Positions 36,884 to 46,042 of a stretch of 64,000 nt of DNA are shown here, in pieces. Every line of letters begins with the position of its first letter. Position 1 is the first letter of the stretch. Origin of the DNA: Pseudonocardiales bacterium (GTDB lineage Bacteria > Actinomycetota > Actinomycetes > Mycobacteriales > Pseudonocardiaceae); contig JAFAPC010000134.1 in NCBI GenBank assembly GCA_019247305.1, positions 215,090 through 279,089 of the forward strand, given 5' to 3'. The translations under genes and the position numbers were made by a program. The notes beneath the pieces are model-generated. The model was not told the origin of the DNA. It made no database searches and worked only from the letters and a program-made list of their open reading frames with translations.

Positions 36884-37698
36884 GGCGCTGAAATGATCGT
36901 GCCGACGTGCTCGCCGGCCAACGCACGTCTGATCAAACCAGGCCGTAGCCCATTGATGACCTGGATTGATTTCACGTACCGGGCATGGCGCATCAACTCC
37001 AACACCGGCCGCTCAATGATCAGATCCGGCAGATCCCGATCGATCAACTCCTCGACGGTGATCTCTGGGATCAGCGTGGCGCTCGGGTCAGTCTTCGGAT
37101 TGGCCGTGTACAACCCGTCCTCGTCTTTCACGAAGATCATGCTGCGACAGCCGTAGACTTCCGCAACGAGATAACATCCCGCGTCGGTGCGGTACGGCGG
37201 TATCACCCCCTCGCTGGGCACGCGCTGCCACATGTCATACGGCGGCATCCCGGAGAAGATCGCCGCGCCGCATTCGGCGAGGTACAACGGCAGGGCACCG
37301 AACGCCGATCCGCCCACCACCGGCACGCCATGCCGGGCCATCAGGTACCCCAGCATCTGGGCGTTCTGATCGGCCACTGCGGCCCCGACGTCGGTCAGCA
37401 CCCCCGTCGGCAAGCCGAGCCCGGCGGCCAGCGCGTACAGATGCCGAGCCCGCGTACCGGCACCCGTGCCGATGAGGATCTGATGGCTTCGCTTGACCGC
37501 CGCCAACTCCTCCACTACGGGATACACCGCCGCCCTACCCCGGTCGATCAAACTCTGGCCACCGATCTTCAGCACATTTACCTGGGGCAAAATGGCGTAA
37601 TCGGGCGCTTCGCCGCTTGCTCGCATAAGCTCCGAATCGCTCAACGACCGATTCATCAACAGCGGTTCCAACGGAGTTATGCGGATAACGTCCATCAT
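36880..37698 (-). CDS. Molybdenum storage protein beta-like subunit (MosB homologue)
   Basis: A 272-residue partner of the previous gene. It matches MosB blocks: LLMNRSLSDSELM, NVLKIGGQSLIDRGRAAVYP, LIGTGAGTRARHLYALAAGL, VADQNAQMLGYLMARHGVPV, FSGMPPYDMW, VIPPYRTDAGCYLVAEVYGC and FVKDEDGLYTANPKT. ATG 37698 has GGGGGAG 5 bases upstream. Order (beta then alpha) and GTGA overlap imply equal production, as expected for an alpha3beta3 assembly. Homologous UMP kinases differ by lacking this paired arrangement. Confidence 0.87.
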   Translation of the reverse strand: MMDVIRITPLEPLLMNRSLSDSELMRASGEAPDYAILPQVNVLKIGGQSLIDRGRAAVYPVVEELAAVKRSHQILIGTGAGTRARHLYALAAGLGLPTGVLTDVGAAVADQNAQMLGYLMARHGVPVVGGSAFGALPLYLAECGAAIFSGMPPYDMWQRVPSEGVIPPYRTDAGCYLVAEVYGCRSMIFVKDEDGLYTANPKTDPSATLIPEITVEELIDRDLPDLIIERPVLELMRHARYVKSIQVINGLRPGLIRRALAGEHVGTIISAP

Positions 37699-37925
37699 CT
37701 GATCTCCCCCGCACCAGCACGGTCATTACCAACCCTAGATGCGATCACACGCAGCGGGTAAGACTCAATCGATCAGCTTTACCCCGAATCTGCGGAAATC
37801 ACCGACACACTGCACCGCACTGGCGGAGGCCGGACCACGAAACAATCCGCGACACCGGCGTTATCAGCCAGACGAGTGGTCTTCCACCCTATTCGGGTGC
37901 CAGGGTGCGTGGCCCAGGAGCGAGG

Positions 37926-38294
37926 TCAACCCTCGACGATCGGAGGGTCACGACTTTCCAGCTCACGGCCCCGGAGGTCGCGTTGTCCCACGCTATGTCG
38001 CAGCCTGTTGACGTGCTCGGCTCTCAGGGGCGCACGGTCATTGGCGATGAGCACCGCCATCCAGGGAAGTGGCACCGAAAGCACGACGAACGTCAGCGCC
38101 AGCCACCAGGTCTGATAAAAGACGCCGGCCAGCGCCAGGCACGGGATGCGGGCCGACATCAGGATCGCGTACTTGCGCCGACGCGCCGCGTACTGCTCGG
38201 CGTAGGAGGGTTCCGCCGCCGTGATGAGAACGGCATCGGCTCGCCGACGGCCGTGTTCCCGTTGGTCCCAAGTGCCCTCACGTCCCGTTTTGAT
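37926..38294 (-). CDS. DUF3099 membrane protein, apparently with an ATC start
   Basis: A 122-residue protein with the DUF3099 pattern: VLITAAEPSYAEQYAARRRK, then two transmembrane helices (LMSARIPCLALAGVFYQTWW and LALTFVVLSVPLPWMAVLI) and a short polar tail. The conserved N-terminal half lies upstream of the only ATG (38159), and no ATG, GTG or TTG occurs in frame before a TAG at about 38309. An ATC at 38294 has a perfect AGGAGG 8 bases upstream. Either ATC is the start or the true start codon was mutated. It belongs to the sigB neighbourhood. Confidence 0.65.
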   Translation of the reverse strand: MKTGREGTWDQREHGRRRADAVLITAAEPSYAEQYAARRRKYAILMSARIPCLALAGVFYQTWWLALTFVVLSVPLPWMAVLIANDRAPLRAEHVNRLRHSVGQRDLRGRELESRDPPIVEG

Positions 38295-38383
38295 ACTCCT
38301 AACCTCCTACCGCCTTACAGTGGCAGCCGCCGTAGATTCCTGTTTGCCAAGCAGCCTCCCCGCCCGGGCGTGCGGAAGGCCAC

Positions 38384-38959
38384 TCAGATATCGATGCCGA
38401 CCAGGCCCATGACCTCGGTGCGCCAGTCTTGGTAGGTGGTGGCCGTACTGGCTCGTTCCTGCGGATTGCGGGGTGCGTGTGCACTGTCGTCACCGCCTAA
38501 AGCGTAGTGCACGATGTCCTGGTCACTGCGCTGATCGCTGACCACTTTGACCTCGACGTGTTTGGTGGCGAGCTCGGCCCGGGCCGCGTGCGCGAGCACA
38601 TGGAGCAACGCCAGGCGAGATCGCTGGTCGTCGGGCAGCGACACCTCATCCGGGGTGTTGCCTGATACCAGCACCACGGTCGCGCCCGGCGCCAGCACCG
38701 GAAGCACCCGCTCGACCGCGCTGAAACGGGCCAACAAGCCCGCGGCCAGGAACGAGCCGACGCGCGCGACAGCGGTGTGGCCCTGGGGGTGGATGGTGAC
38801 CGGCAGCTGGATGTAAAAGTCGAGGCCGTCACCGGCCGGCTCGCCCGGCAGCGCCGCCGGGTCAGTGATGATCACCGCGTCTGCGCCTGCATCTTTCAGC
38901 AGCGCGGAAAGCCGTTGCGCCCGCTCAGCAGAACCACTTAATAGCCCGATCGCCGACAT
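38384..38959 (-). CDS. Conserved hypothetical protein
   Basis: A 191-residue protein with a Rossmann-like alternation (IGLLSGSAERAQRLSALLKD, AVIITDP, ATVVLVSGNTPDEVSL) and no catalytic motif that I recognise. ATG 38959 has GGAGG 6-9 bases upstream. It stands alone between DUF3099 and the PHA locus. It could be an actinobacterial relative of short NAD-binding proteins seen near PHA genes, but that is not established. Confidence 0.65.
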   Translation of the reverse strand: MSAIGLLSGSAERAQRLSALLKDAGADAVIITDPAALPGEPAGDGLDFYIQLPVTIHPQGHTAVARVGSFLAAGLLARFSAVERVLPVLAPGATVVLVSGNTPDEVSLPDDQRSRLALLHVLAHAARAELATKHVEVKVVSDQRSDQDIVHYALGGDDSAHAPRNPQERASTATTYQDWRTEVMGLVGIDI

Positions 38960-39244
38960 CGGCCCTCCTCCAGCGTGTTCACTCTGACCAGGTGGACCAC
39001 ATGGCCAACTGATCACCGCTGTAAGGTCATCGTAGGGCCGCTGTCAGCCCCTGACGAGGGTGTAGAGGAGTTTGCGGAGGGTGAGTCCCCCGAACGGCTG
39101 CCGCCGGACACCCCGCCGGCCGCAGTGTTGCGCGACGGCGGGATCTAAGAGACGAGCCACCCATGCTGGTGGTTCAGCTCATCGTCGGGAGTGGTTCCTC
39201 AGGGCCGGGTTCCTTGCCGGCACCCTACTCAGAGCAGTGGCGCG

Positions 39245-39502
39245 CTACGCAGCAGAAGCAGCCTTGGCGGCCGACGTGGTGACGGTCAGCCAACTCTTGG
39301 TGTACTCCCGCTGGGTCACCAGCGCGTAGTGGTAGACGTCGAACATCTTGTCCACGAGCTCGATCGCGCCGCGCAACCTGGCTTCCGACACTGGTATGAA
39401 CCACTGAACACTGTCGACCCAGATCTGCCAGGCATCGGTAAAGGCTTCCTGACCGCGGCGGGCGGCTTCGGTCATGGTCTCATGATAGGTGGTCATCGTC
39501 AT
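39245..39502 (-). CDS. Small phasin-like protein
   Basis: An 85-residue, mostly amphipathic helical protein (EAARRGQEAFTDAWQIWVDS, then ELVDKMFDVYHYALVTQREY and KSWLTVTTSAAKAA). This resembles the helical repeat of actinobacterial PHA granule-associated proteins. ATG 39502 has AAGGA 6 bases upstream. Its place 0.6 kb from the PHA synthase gene on the same strand, with an XRE regulator between, supports a phasin role: coating polyhydroxyalkanoate granules. Confidence 0.6.
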   Translation of the reverse strand: MTMTTYHETMTEAARRGQEAFTDAWQIWVDSVQWFIPVSEARLRGAIELVDKMFDVYHYALVTQREYTKSWLTVTTSAAKAASAA

Positions 39503-39615
39503 CCCATTCCTTGAAGTTCACCGGGTACGATCACCAAAGTAAGCACATGCGATAAGTATGTCAAGCACCCTGTGTTCGTGCGCTGCCGTGCTCGTACCCC
39601 CGGGGTTCTTCGCCG

Positions 39616-40038
39616 CTACCGCGTCTCACCCTCGATGAAGCTGCGGTATACCCCGAGCAGCGCTTCTCTTTGGGTCTCAGTGAGCCTGGGGTCGCACCGG
39701 ATGCTGTCCTCCGTGCTGGCGGCTGGCGCCTCGGCTGGGACGTCGGCCGAAGCGTCCGCGGGGCCGGCGTCAGACGCCTGCGCCCACCCTGCCTGCGCCA
39801 GCAGCTGTTCGGTGGTCAGTCCGAGCCCCTCAGCGATGGCCCGCAGCACCGTGAGCGACGGCTGATGCAGGCCACGTTCAATCTGGCTGAGGTAGGCGTT
39901 GGAGATCCGGGTTAGGGCCGCCATCTCGCGCAGCGACAGGTCAGCCAGCTGCCGCTGGGCCCGGATAAACGCACCGAGCGCCCGTAACTGAGCTTGCCAG
40001 GGATTGGGCACCTCACCGTTGTCACCTGCACGCACCAT
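39616..40038 (-). CDS. XRE-family regulator of the PHA locus
   Basis: A 140-residue DNA-binding protein with the helix-turn-helix LREMAALTRISNAYLSQIER near residue 37, an Ala/Pro-rich linker at about 85-110 and a short C-terminal helix (PRLTETQREALLGVYRSFIE). It is on the same strand as the PHA synthase and phasin-like genes, between them. A role in sensing PHA granules or controlling the phasin is likely from position only. Confidence 0.78.
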   Translation of the reverse strand: MVRAGDNGEVPNPWQAQLRALGAFIRAQRQLADLSLREMAALTRISNAYLSQIERGLHQPSLTVLRAIAEGLGLTTEQLLAQAGWAQASDAGPADASADVPAEAPAASTEDSIRCDPRLTETQREALLGVYRSFIEGETR

Positions 40039-40109
40039 GGCTCAATCATTCCCCGTGCCCCGTCCCCCGTCTGGCGCTGCGGGGTGATCCTCTTCTGGTC
40101 TTCAGCGCG

Positions 40110-41861
40110 TCACTTCTCGTAGACGTACCTGCCCGGGGCGGCTCCCAGCGGCGGGTACTTGCTGCTGCCCAGCGGAGGTGGGGCCTGCTGGCCGCCAGCA
40201 TGCCCGGCGATCCACGGCGTCCAGTCCTCCCACCACGACTTGGCGACCTCGGTGGCCTGCTGGCGCCACTGCTCCGGGTCCTCGGATAACTCCTGCGCCG
40301 AACTGACCCAGTGCTTGGACTTCGGGTTCGGCGGGTTGACCACCCCAGCGATATGCCCGGCGTTAGACAGCATGAACCGCACGGTGCCGCCAACGAGCCG
40401 GGCACTCGCATAGACCGCCTTCCAGAGCGCGATGTGGTCCCGCTCGGCGGCGACGAAGTAGCTGTCCTGGCTGATCCGGGCCAGGTCCAGCCGTTGTCCG
40501 GCCAGTTCGAGCGCACCTTTCGCCAGCCGGTTTTCCACATACAACGACCGTAGGTACTCGGTCTGCATGGCCGCCGGCATCCGGGTGGAGTCAGCGTTCC
40601 AGCTCAGAATGTCAAACGGTGGCGGCTCCTGTCCCAGCAGCCAGTTGTTGACCACGTAGTTCCACACCAGATCCCGGGCCCGCAGCAAGTTGAACGTGGT
40701 AGCCATGCCCTCTGCCGGCAAGTAGCCCTTGCGCGCCATAGTGCCTTCCAACCGCCTGATGGCCGCTTCGTCGGTGAACACCCCGAGTTGGCCCGGCACA
40801 GTGAAGTCGAGCAGAGTGTTCATCACCGTCAGCGAGTGGACCCGGTCCTCCTCCCTGGCCGCGAGCCAGGCCATCGTTGCCGCAGCCATGGTGCCGCCCA
40901 GACAGAGCCCGGCCAGGTTGGCCTGCGCGGCCCCGGTGATCTCCTCGACGACCTCCAGCGAGGCCAGCAGCCCCTCCCGCAGGTAATCGCTCATGGTAAG
41001 CTCGGCTAGGGCCGCATCCGGGTTACGGTAACTGATCATGAAACAGGTATGTCCGTGCCGCACGGCCCACTCCACCAGACTCTTGCCGGGAGCAAGATCC
41101 ATGATGTAGTACTTGTTGATCCACGGCGGGCTGAACAGCAGCGGGATCGCGTGCACGGTCTCGGTCTGCGGCTGGTACTGGATCAGCTCGATCAGCCGGT
41201 TGCGGAACACCACGGCACCCGGTGTGGCAGCCAGCTCATGACCGGGACGGAACTGACCGGGGGTGACCTGGCGGGGCATGCCCTTGTTGGTCGCCAGGTC
41301 GCGGAGCACGTTGCTCGCGCCGCGCACCAGGCTGAGGCCTCCGGTATCGAAAGCCTTCTTCAGCGCCGCCGGGTTGGTCGGTAGCCAATTGGTCGGCGCG
41401 GCGGCGTCCAGCATCTGCCGGAGCGCGAAATCGGCCTTGCGCCGGGTGGGCGCATCCAGGTCCGCAGCGGCCAGCATGTCGAGCAGAAACTTCTCAAGTA
41501 GCGCGTGCTGCTGGCGCACCAAATAGAACATCGGGTTGCTGGTCCAGGCCGGATCGGCAAACCGTGGATCCTTGGCCAGCGTGAGCGGGCCTTCATCGGC
41601 CAACCCCACGCTGCGCAGCGCCGCCGTCACACCGGCTTGGGCGCTGCGGATGCCGTACTCCATCGCGCAGCGGGAGAACCGAGAGAACACGACCGGGTTC
41701 CCGACCGCCGACATCGCGAGCCGGCCCAGTGCCAGCCCCAGCCCGGCGGGGTCCAGCTTGGCCGTCACGGAGTTGATACCGAGCAGTAACCGGATCGACG
41801 AGGCGAGGTCGGCCGCGTCCTGGCGTACCTCATCCAACGGGTCACCAGATGACGAGGGCAC
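40110..41861 (-). CDS. phaC: Class I-like poly(3-hydroxyalkanoate) synthase
   Basis: A 583-residue PHA synthase that polymerises hydroxyacyl-CoA into storage polyester. The lipase-like box GLCLGGT holds the nucleophile Cys at about residue 320, close to Cys319 of the Cupriavidus class I enzyme. The catalytic Asp and His lie in the later alpha/beta-hydrolase part (SNAGHIAGVVNPPNPKSKHW for the His). The N-terminal PhaC domain reads GNPVVFSRFSRCAMEYG ... DPRFADPAWTSNPMF. GTG 41861 is preferred because GGAGG lies 9 bases upstream; a GTG at 41894 has a poorer site. No phaA or phaB is in the window. Confidence 0.9.
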   Translation of the reverse strand: MPSSSGDPLDEVRQDAADLASSIRLLLGINSVTAKLDPAGLGLALGRLAMSAVGNPVVFSRFSRCAMEYGIRSAQAGVTAALRSVGLADEGPLTLAKDPRFADPAWTSNPMFYLVRQQHALLEKFLLDMLAAADLDAPTRRKADFALRQMLDAAAPTNWLPTNPAALKKAFDTGGLSLVRGASNVLRDLATNKGMPRQVTPGQFRPGHELAATPGAVVFRNRLIELIQYQPQTETVHAIPLLFSPPWINKYYIMDLAPGKSLVEWAVRHGHTCFMISYRNPDAALAELTMSDYLREGLLASLEVVEEITGAAQANLAGLCLGGTMAAATMAWLAAREEDRVHSLTVMNTLLDFTVPGQLGVFTDEAAIRRLEGTMARKGYLPAEGMATTFNLLRARDLVWNYVVNNWLLGQEPPPFDILSWNADSTRMPAAMQTEYLRSLYVENRLAKGALELAGQRLDLARISQDSYFVAAERDHIALWKAVYASARLVGGTVRFMLSNAGHIAGVVNPPNPKSKHWVSSAQELSEDPEQWRQQATEVAKSWWEDWTPWIAGHAGGQQAPPPLGSSKYPPLGAAPGRYVYEK

Positions 41862-41943
41862 GGAGAACCACCTCCACTCGGCGCCCAGGGGCACTGTCCT
41901 GGGGCGCCCACTCAGCTAGCTCCCCGATCAACTCTAGCCCCGA

Positions 41944-41968
41944 CAGGTGTGCTCTGGGAGCACACCTG
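41944..41968. promoter_or_regulatory. Perfect 11-bp-arm palindrome between phaC and dtd
   Basis: CAGGTGTGCTC and GAGCACACCTG flank a 3-base loop (TGG). It sits upstream of both divergent genes, 83 bases from the phaC start and 47 bases from dtd, so it is not a terminator of either. An operator for phaC, perhaps of the nearby XRE protein, is the simplest reading. Confidence 0.75.
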
Positions 41969-42014
41969 CGGCAACCACCACCGGCGACCGGTCCGCCTGG
42001 CAGGATCCATCGCC

Positions 42015-42440
42015 GTGCGAGCGGTGGTGAGCCGGGTTACCGAGGCAGCGGTGCTCGTGGATGACCACGTGGTCGGTGAGCTGACCCGGCCCGGCCTGTT
42101 GGTGCTGCTCGCAGTGACCCACGACGACGGGCCTGCGCAGGCCGAGACGATGGCGCGCAAGCTGCACGAGCTGCGGATCCTGCGCGACGAACGCTCCGTT
42201 GCCGACACCGGGGCGGGGTTGCTGGTGATCAGCCAGTTCACCCTCTACGGAGCGACCCGCAAAGGCCGGCGGCCCTCCTTTACCGCCGCTGCCCACCCGG
42301 AGCACGCCAAGCCGTTGATCGACGAGGTCATCGCCCGGCTCCGCGCCCGCGGTGCCACCGTGGCCACCGGACGCTTCGGCGCGACGATGGCCGTGCGCAG
42401 CGTGGCTGACGGCCCGTTCACCGTGCTCATCGACGTATAA
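42015..42440 (+). CDS. dtd: D-aminoacyl-tRNA deacylase
   Basis: A 141-residue DTD, which hydrolyses D-amino acids (and glycine) from mischarged tRNA in the cytoplasm. It has the N-terminal MRAVVSRVTEAAVLVDD, the conserved SQFTLYG (active-site SQxT) near residue 76, and the GATMAVRSVADGPFTVLID tail carrying the Gly-cisPro-like variant seen in actinobacteria. GTG 42015 is supported by AGGA 9 bases upstream and a full-length alignment by eye. Confidence 0.93.
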   Translation: MRAVVSRVTEAAVLVDDHVVGELTRPGLLVLLAVTHDDGPAQAETMARKLHELRILRDERSVADTGAGLLVISQFTLYGATRKGRRPSFTAAAHPEHAKPLIDEVIARLRARGATVATGRFGATMAVRSVADGPFTVLIDV

Positions 42441-42693
42441 CGCCCGTCTAGGGGCTACCAACCCGGCGATAACGGCCATTAACCTGAGAAGTCTCTGAGG
42501 GTCCGCCGGACGGGGCACTTCGCCGGGCACTCGTTCGTCGTGCCGGATGAGGGTCCGGGAACGGAATCCGGGCCCCCGACGTTGTATAAGTCATCGCTGG
42601 CGGGTACCCGATAGCCAGACTCGTGCAACGTCGCGCGCCGATTCACCGAACGCTCCGGAGTCGGCACGAGGATCCGCCGCAGGAAGGAACCTG

Positions 42694-43668
42694 ATGACCG
42701 CCGCGCAGATCACCGTCGAACCGGACACCGCGCTTGAGGCAGACCTTGATGCGCAGAGCCCAGCGGCTGACCTGGTCCGGGTGTACCTCAACGGTATCGG
42801 GCGCACGGCGCTGCTCAGCGCACAGCAGGAGGTTGAGCTCGCCAAGCGCATCGAGGCCGGCTTGTTTGCCCGTCACATCCTCGATTCCGCGACGCCGCTA
42901 TCGCCAAGCCGGCAGACCGACCTGGCGCGGCTGGTGAGCGACGGTCACAAAGCCAAGAACCACCTGCTAGAGGCCAACCTGCGGCTGGTGGTGTCCCTGG
43001 CCAAGCGCTACACCGGCAGAGGAATGCCCCTGCTGGATCTGATCCAGGAAGGCAACCTCGGTCTGATCCGCGCGGTGGAGAAGTTCGACTACACCAAAGG
43101 CTTCAAGTTCTCCACGTATGCCACCTGGTGGATCCGGCAGGCCATCACCCGGGGAATGGCCGACCAGGGACGGACCATCCGACTTCCGGTCCACCTGGTG
43201 GAACAAGTGAACAAACTGGCCCGGATCAAGCGTGACTTGCATCAGCAGCTCGGTCGCGAGGCGACCCATCAGGAGTTGGCCGACGAGTCCGGCATCCCGT
43301 TGGAGAAGGTGGGCGACCTGCTGGACTATTCCCGAGACCCGGTCAGCCTGGACATGCCGGTCGGCGCCGAGGAGGAGGCGCCGCTGGGCGACTTCATCGA
43401 GGACGCCGAAGCCACCGACGCCGAGGCCGCCGTGATCTCCGGGTTGTTGCAGGATGACCTGCGCCGGGTGCTGGCCACTCTCGAAGATCGTGAGCAGAAG
43501 GTCATCCGGCTGCGTTATGGCCTCGATGACGGCCAGCCGCACACGCTGGACCAGATTGGCAAGCGCTTTGGTCTCTCCCGCGAACGGGTGCGCCAAATCG
43601 AGCGTGAGGTGATGGCCAAGCTGCGCCACGGGGAGCGAGCAGAGCGACTGCGGGCTTACGCCAGCTGA
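42694..43668 (+). CDS. sigB: Group 2 RNA polymerase sigma factor (SigB-like)
   Basis: A 324-residue sigma-70 family factor lacking the long N-terminal region 1.1 of the housekeeping factor. Region 1.2 is [19 protein letters not shown], region 2 [18 protein letters not shown] and [15 protein letters not shown], region 3 near residue 200 and region 4 [23 protein letters not shown] 42694 has AAGGA 6 bases upstream. Gene order towards dtxR and galE matches the mycobacterial/corynebacterial sigB locus. Expected role: general stress and stationary-phase promoters. Confidence 0.93.
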   Translation: MTAAQITVEPDTALEADLDAQSPAADLVRVYLNGIGRTALLSAQQEVELAKRIEAGLFARHILDSATPLSPSRQTDLARLVSDGHKAKNHLLEANLRLVVSLAKRYTGRGMPLLDLIQEGNLGLIRAVEKFDYTKGFKFSTYATWWIRQAITRGMADQGRTIRLPVHLVEQVNKLARIKRDLHQQLGREATHQELADESGIPLEKVGDLLDYSRDPVSLDMPVGAEEEAPLGDFIEDAEATDAEAAVISGLLQDDLRRVLATLEDREQKVIRLRYGLDDGQPHTLDQIGKRFGLSRERVRQIEREVMAKLRHGERAERLRAYAS

Positions 43669-43699
43669 GTCGCGGTTTCAGCGCGTCACCGCTCGAATG

Positions 43700-43722
43700 G
43701 CGGCATTGACGCCGCGGCTTTT
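43700..43722 (+). terminator. Possible terminator downstream of sigB
   Basis: GCGGC-ATTGAC-GCCGC followed by GGCTTTT lies about 30 bases after the sigB stop. The stem is short, but it is GC-rich and followed by four T residues. It is followed at 43729-43760 by two copies of CAGTGTCAGCTCAAC with 17-base spacing, of unknown meaning. Confidence 0.5.
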
Positions 43723-43889
43723 AACCGGCAGTGTCAGCTCAACATCAGTGTCAGCTCAACGTTCTGGCAGTCCCCCGTTACGACCCCCCCGTTACGACGC
43801 AGACCACGCGACGTCAAGCTTAGGACGGCGCTCGCCCAGGAAGGTCGGGCTCCTCGGGTCCGGCCTTCCGACCACGGGGAGCAAACCCG

Positions 43890-45062
43890 TCACAATCGGG
43901 TGTCCTCGGGGTCGAGGTCGTGGAGAGGGTAGACCGCGCGCCGGGTTTCCTGGATCGCCTGGTCCAGCCAGGTCTCGGTAGTCCCGTCCCAGGGTGTCCA
44001 CTGGGGATCGACACCGTCGGTCATCGAGGTCGGCAGCGACGCACCGTGCGCTGCGGTGGCGGCGTACGCCCGCCACTCGGCCGGCACCGCCGTGGTGGGT
44101 TCCACCTCACGGCCGGCCACGGCGGCCAGGAGGTGTGTCCAGGACCGCGGGACCACCCGGAACAGGGAATACCCGCCCCCACCCAGAGCCAGCCAGCGCC
44201 CACCGGCCGTGGTGTGGGCCAGCTCGGCTAGCGCACGGTGCGCGGCCCGCTGGCCGTCCACCGACAACGCCAGGTTGGCGAGCGGGTCCTCGACGTGCGT
44301 ATCCGCGCCGTGTTGGGTCACCAGCACCTCGGGCTGGAATGCTCGCAGCAGCGCGGGCACAATCGCATGGAAAGCCCGCAACCACCCGCCGTCGCTCGTG
44401 CCTGGCGGAAGCGGCACATTCACCGCTGAGCCTTCGGCGCCAGGGGCCCCGACGTCGGTGGATCTGCCGGTCCCCGGGAAGAGCGTCGCCGGGTGCTGGT
44501 GCAGCGAGATAGTGAGCACCCGCGGGTCATCAGCGAAGGCCTCCTCCACTCCGTCGCCGTGATGCACGTCGATATCGACATAGGCCACTCGGGATATTCC
44601 GCCGTCGAGCAGTCGGCGGATCGCCAGCGCGCAGTCGTTGTAGACGCAAAAGCCCGAGGCGCGGTTCCGCATGGCGTGATGCAACCCGCCGGAGATGTTC
44701 ACTGCCCGCGCCGCACGGCCGGTGAGAATCTCCTCGGCGGCCAGCAGGGAACCACCGGCGACCAGTGCCGAGGCCTCGTGCATACGGTAGAAGACGGGGT
44801 TGTCCGAGGTACCCAGGCCATGTCCCACGTATCCGCGCGGCGCCTGCTTGACTGCGGCGAGATACTCGGGCGAGTGCACCGTGCACAGTTCGTCGTCCGT
44901 GGCCTGCACCGGCGCTAGGAGCTGCACGTCCTCCAGCACCCCCAGCGAATGGGCCAGCCGGATAGTGAGGTCCAGCCGGATGGGATTCAGTGGGTGCCGC
45001 CCACCGAGGTCGTAGCCGAGGAGGGCCTCGTCCCAGACGACCACTGCGCGGGGAGAACTCAT
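43890..45062 (-). CDS. acuC: AcuC-type histone deacetylase family protein
   Basis: A 390-residue zinc deacetylase. The catalytic region has SGGLHHAMRNRASGFCVYND, YVDIDVHHGDGVEEAF and QHGADTHVEDPLANL, i.e. the His-His pair, the Asp/His zinc ligands and the second Asp. In Bacillus AcuC removes acetyl groups from acetyl-CoA synthetase. It is close upstream of (and on the same strand as) the sulfurtransferase stop with 56 bases between. It belongs to the conserved sigB-ideR region in this group. Confidence 0.92.
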   Translation of the reverse strand: MSSPRAVVVWDEALLGYDLGGRHPLNPIRLDLTIRLAHSLGVLEDVQLLAPVQATDDELCTVHSPEYLAAVKQAPRGYVGHGLGTSDNPVFYRMHEASALVAGGSLLAAEEILTGRAARAVNISGGLHHAMRNRASGFCVYNDCALAIRRLLDGGISRVAYVDIDVHHGDGVEEAFADDPRVLTISLHQHPATLFPGTGRSTDVGAPGAEGSAVNVPLPPGTSDGGWLRAFHAIVPALLRAFQPEVLVTQHGADTHVEDPLANLALSVDGQRAAHRALAELAHTTAGGRWLALGGGGYSLFRVVPRSWTHLLAAVAGREVEPTTAVPAEWRAYAATAAHGASLPTSMTDGVDPQWTPWDGTTETWLDQAIQETRRAVYPLHDLDPEDTRL

Positions 45063-45118
45063 AACTGCGCACGCTACCGGCCGCCGGGCTCACCGACGGG
45101 TGACGACCTCATATCCTC

Positions 45119-45967
45119 CTACCCAGGATCCGGCCCGGTGGCTACCGGGCGGTGGGGATCGGTGCACCACTGCGACCATGACCCAACGTACAGCGCCGCC
45201 GGACGCTGCGGGGTCGTGAGGGCGGCCAGCTCAAGTCCGAGCACCAGCGCACACGCGTTGATCCCGGAACCGCAGTAGGCGCCCACGTCGGCACCGGCGA
45301 CCCCCCACCGTCGCGCGAGCTGGCGCAGCCGGATCGGCGGTAGCCAGCGCCCCTGCGCATCGGTCAGCTCATGCACCGGTGCGTTGCGCGCACCGGGTAT
45401 GTGGCCGGCTCGTGGATCCACCGGCTCGGTCTCCCCGCGGTAGCGGGGCGCCGCTCGGGCGTCGAGCAGCACCCCATCGCGGGCCAGCGTCGCGGCTTGC
45501 CGAGCGTCGAGCACGGGCATTCCCCCGGACCGCACCGTGATCGTGCCGGCCTGGGGTTGAGGCACTTCCGTGGTTACCGGCAGCCCAGCTGCTCGCCACG
45601 CCGAGATTCCCCCGTCGAGTACCGCCACCGCGGAGTGTCCCGCCCACCGCAACAGCCACCACAGCCGTGCCGCCACCGACCCATCCGCCGCGTCGTAGGC
45701 GACAACCGTGGTGGCTGCGCTGATACCGGCGGCCCGCAGGGTGGCCTGCAACGCCGCAGGGTACGGGAGGGGGTGCCGTCCGCCCGGGCCCGGCGGTCCG
45801 GCCAGGTCGGTGTCCACATCGAAGAAGACCGCGCCAGGCAGGTGGCCGAGCTGGTAGTCGAGGCGACCGGGTGGGCCCGTGAGCGCCCATCGCACGTCCG
45901 CCACGGTAGGCGGCTGCGGGCCGGCGAGCAGGGCAGCCAGCTCGTGGGCGGTGATCACCGGGTGCAT
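45119..45967 (-). CDS. 3-mercaptopyruvate-type sulfurtransferase (two rhodanese domains)
   Basis: A 282-residue tandem rhodanese protein. The first, inactive domain (ISAHEL-like ITAHELAALLAG through AATTVVAYDAADG) is followed by the catalytic domain, whose loop is YCGSGINAC. A CGSGxxA loop is typical of mercaptopyruvate rather than thiosulfate sulfurtransferases. ATG 45967 has AGGA 8 bases upstream; the ATG at 45976 is less well placed. It is transcribed divergently from dtxR with about 75 bases between. Confidence 0.88.
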   Translation of the reverse strand: MHPVITAHELAALLAGPQPPTVADVRWALTGPPGRLDYQLGHLPGAVFFDVDTDLAGPPGPGGRHPLPYPAALQATLRAAGISAATTVVAYDAADGSVAARLWWLLRWAGHSAVAVLDGGISAWRAAGLPVTTEVPQPQAGTITVRSGGMPVLDARQAATLARDGVLLDARAAPRYRGETEPVDPRAGHIPGARNAPVHELTDAQGRWLPPIRLRQLARRWGVAGADVGAYCGSGINACALVLGLELAALTTPQRPAALYVGSWSQWCTDPHRPVATGPDPG

Positions 45968-46042
45968 ATCGCCCATCCTGCCGCTGCTGGACCATGGGGC
46001 GCCGGTGGGCCACTACCATGGGTGCAACCAAGGGAGACTGGT

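Noticed and set aside
37699..37925. Molybdenum-cofactor riboswitch before mosB
   Set aside because: The leader does not show the conserved core of that RNA.
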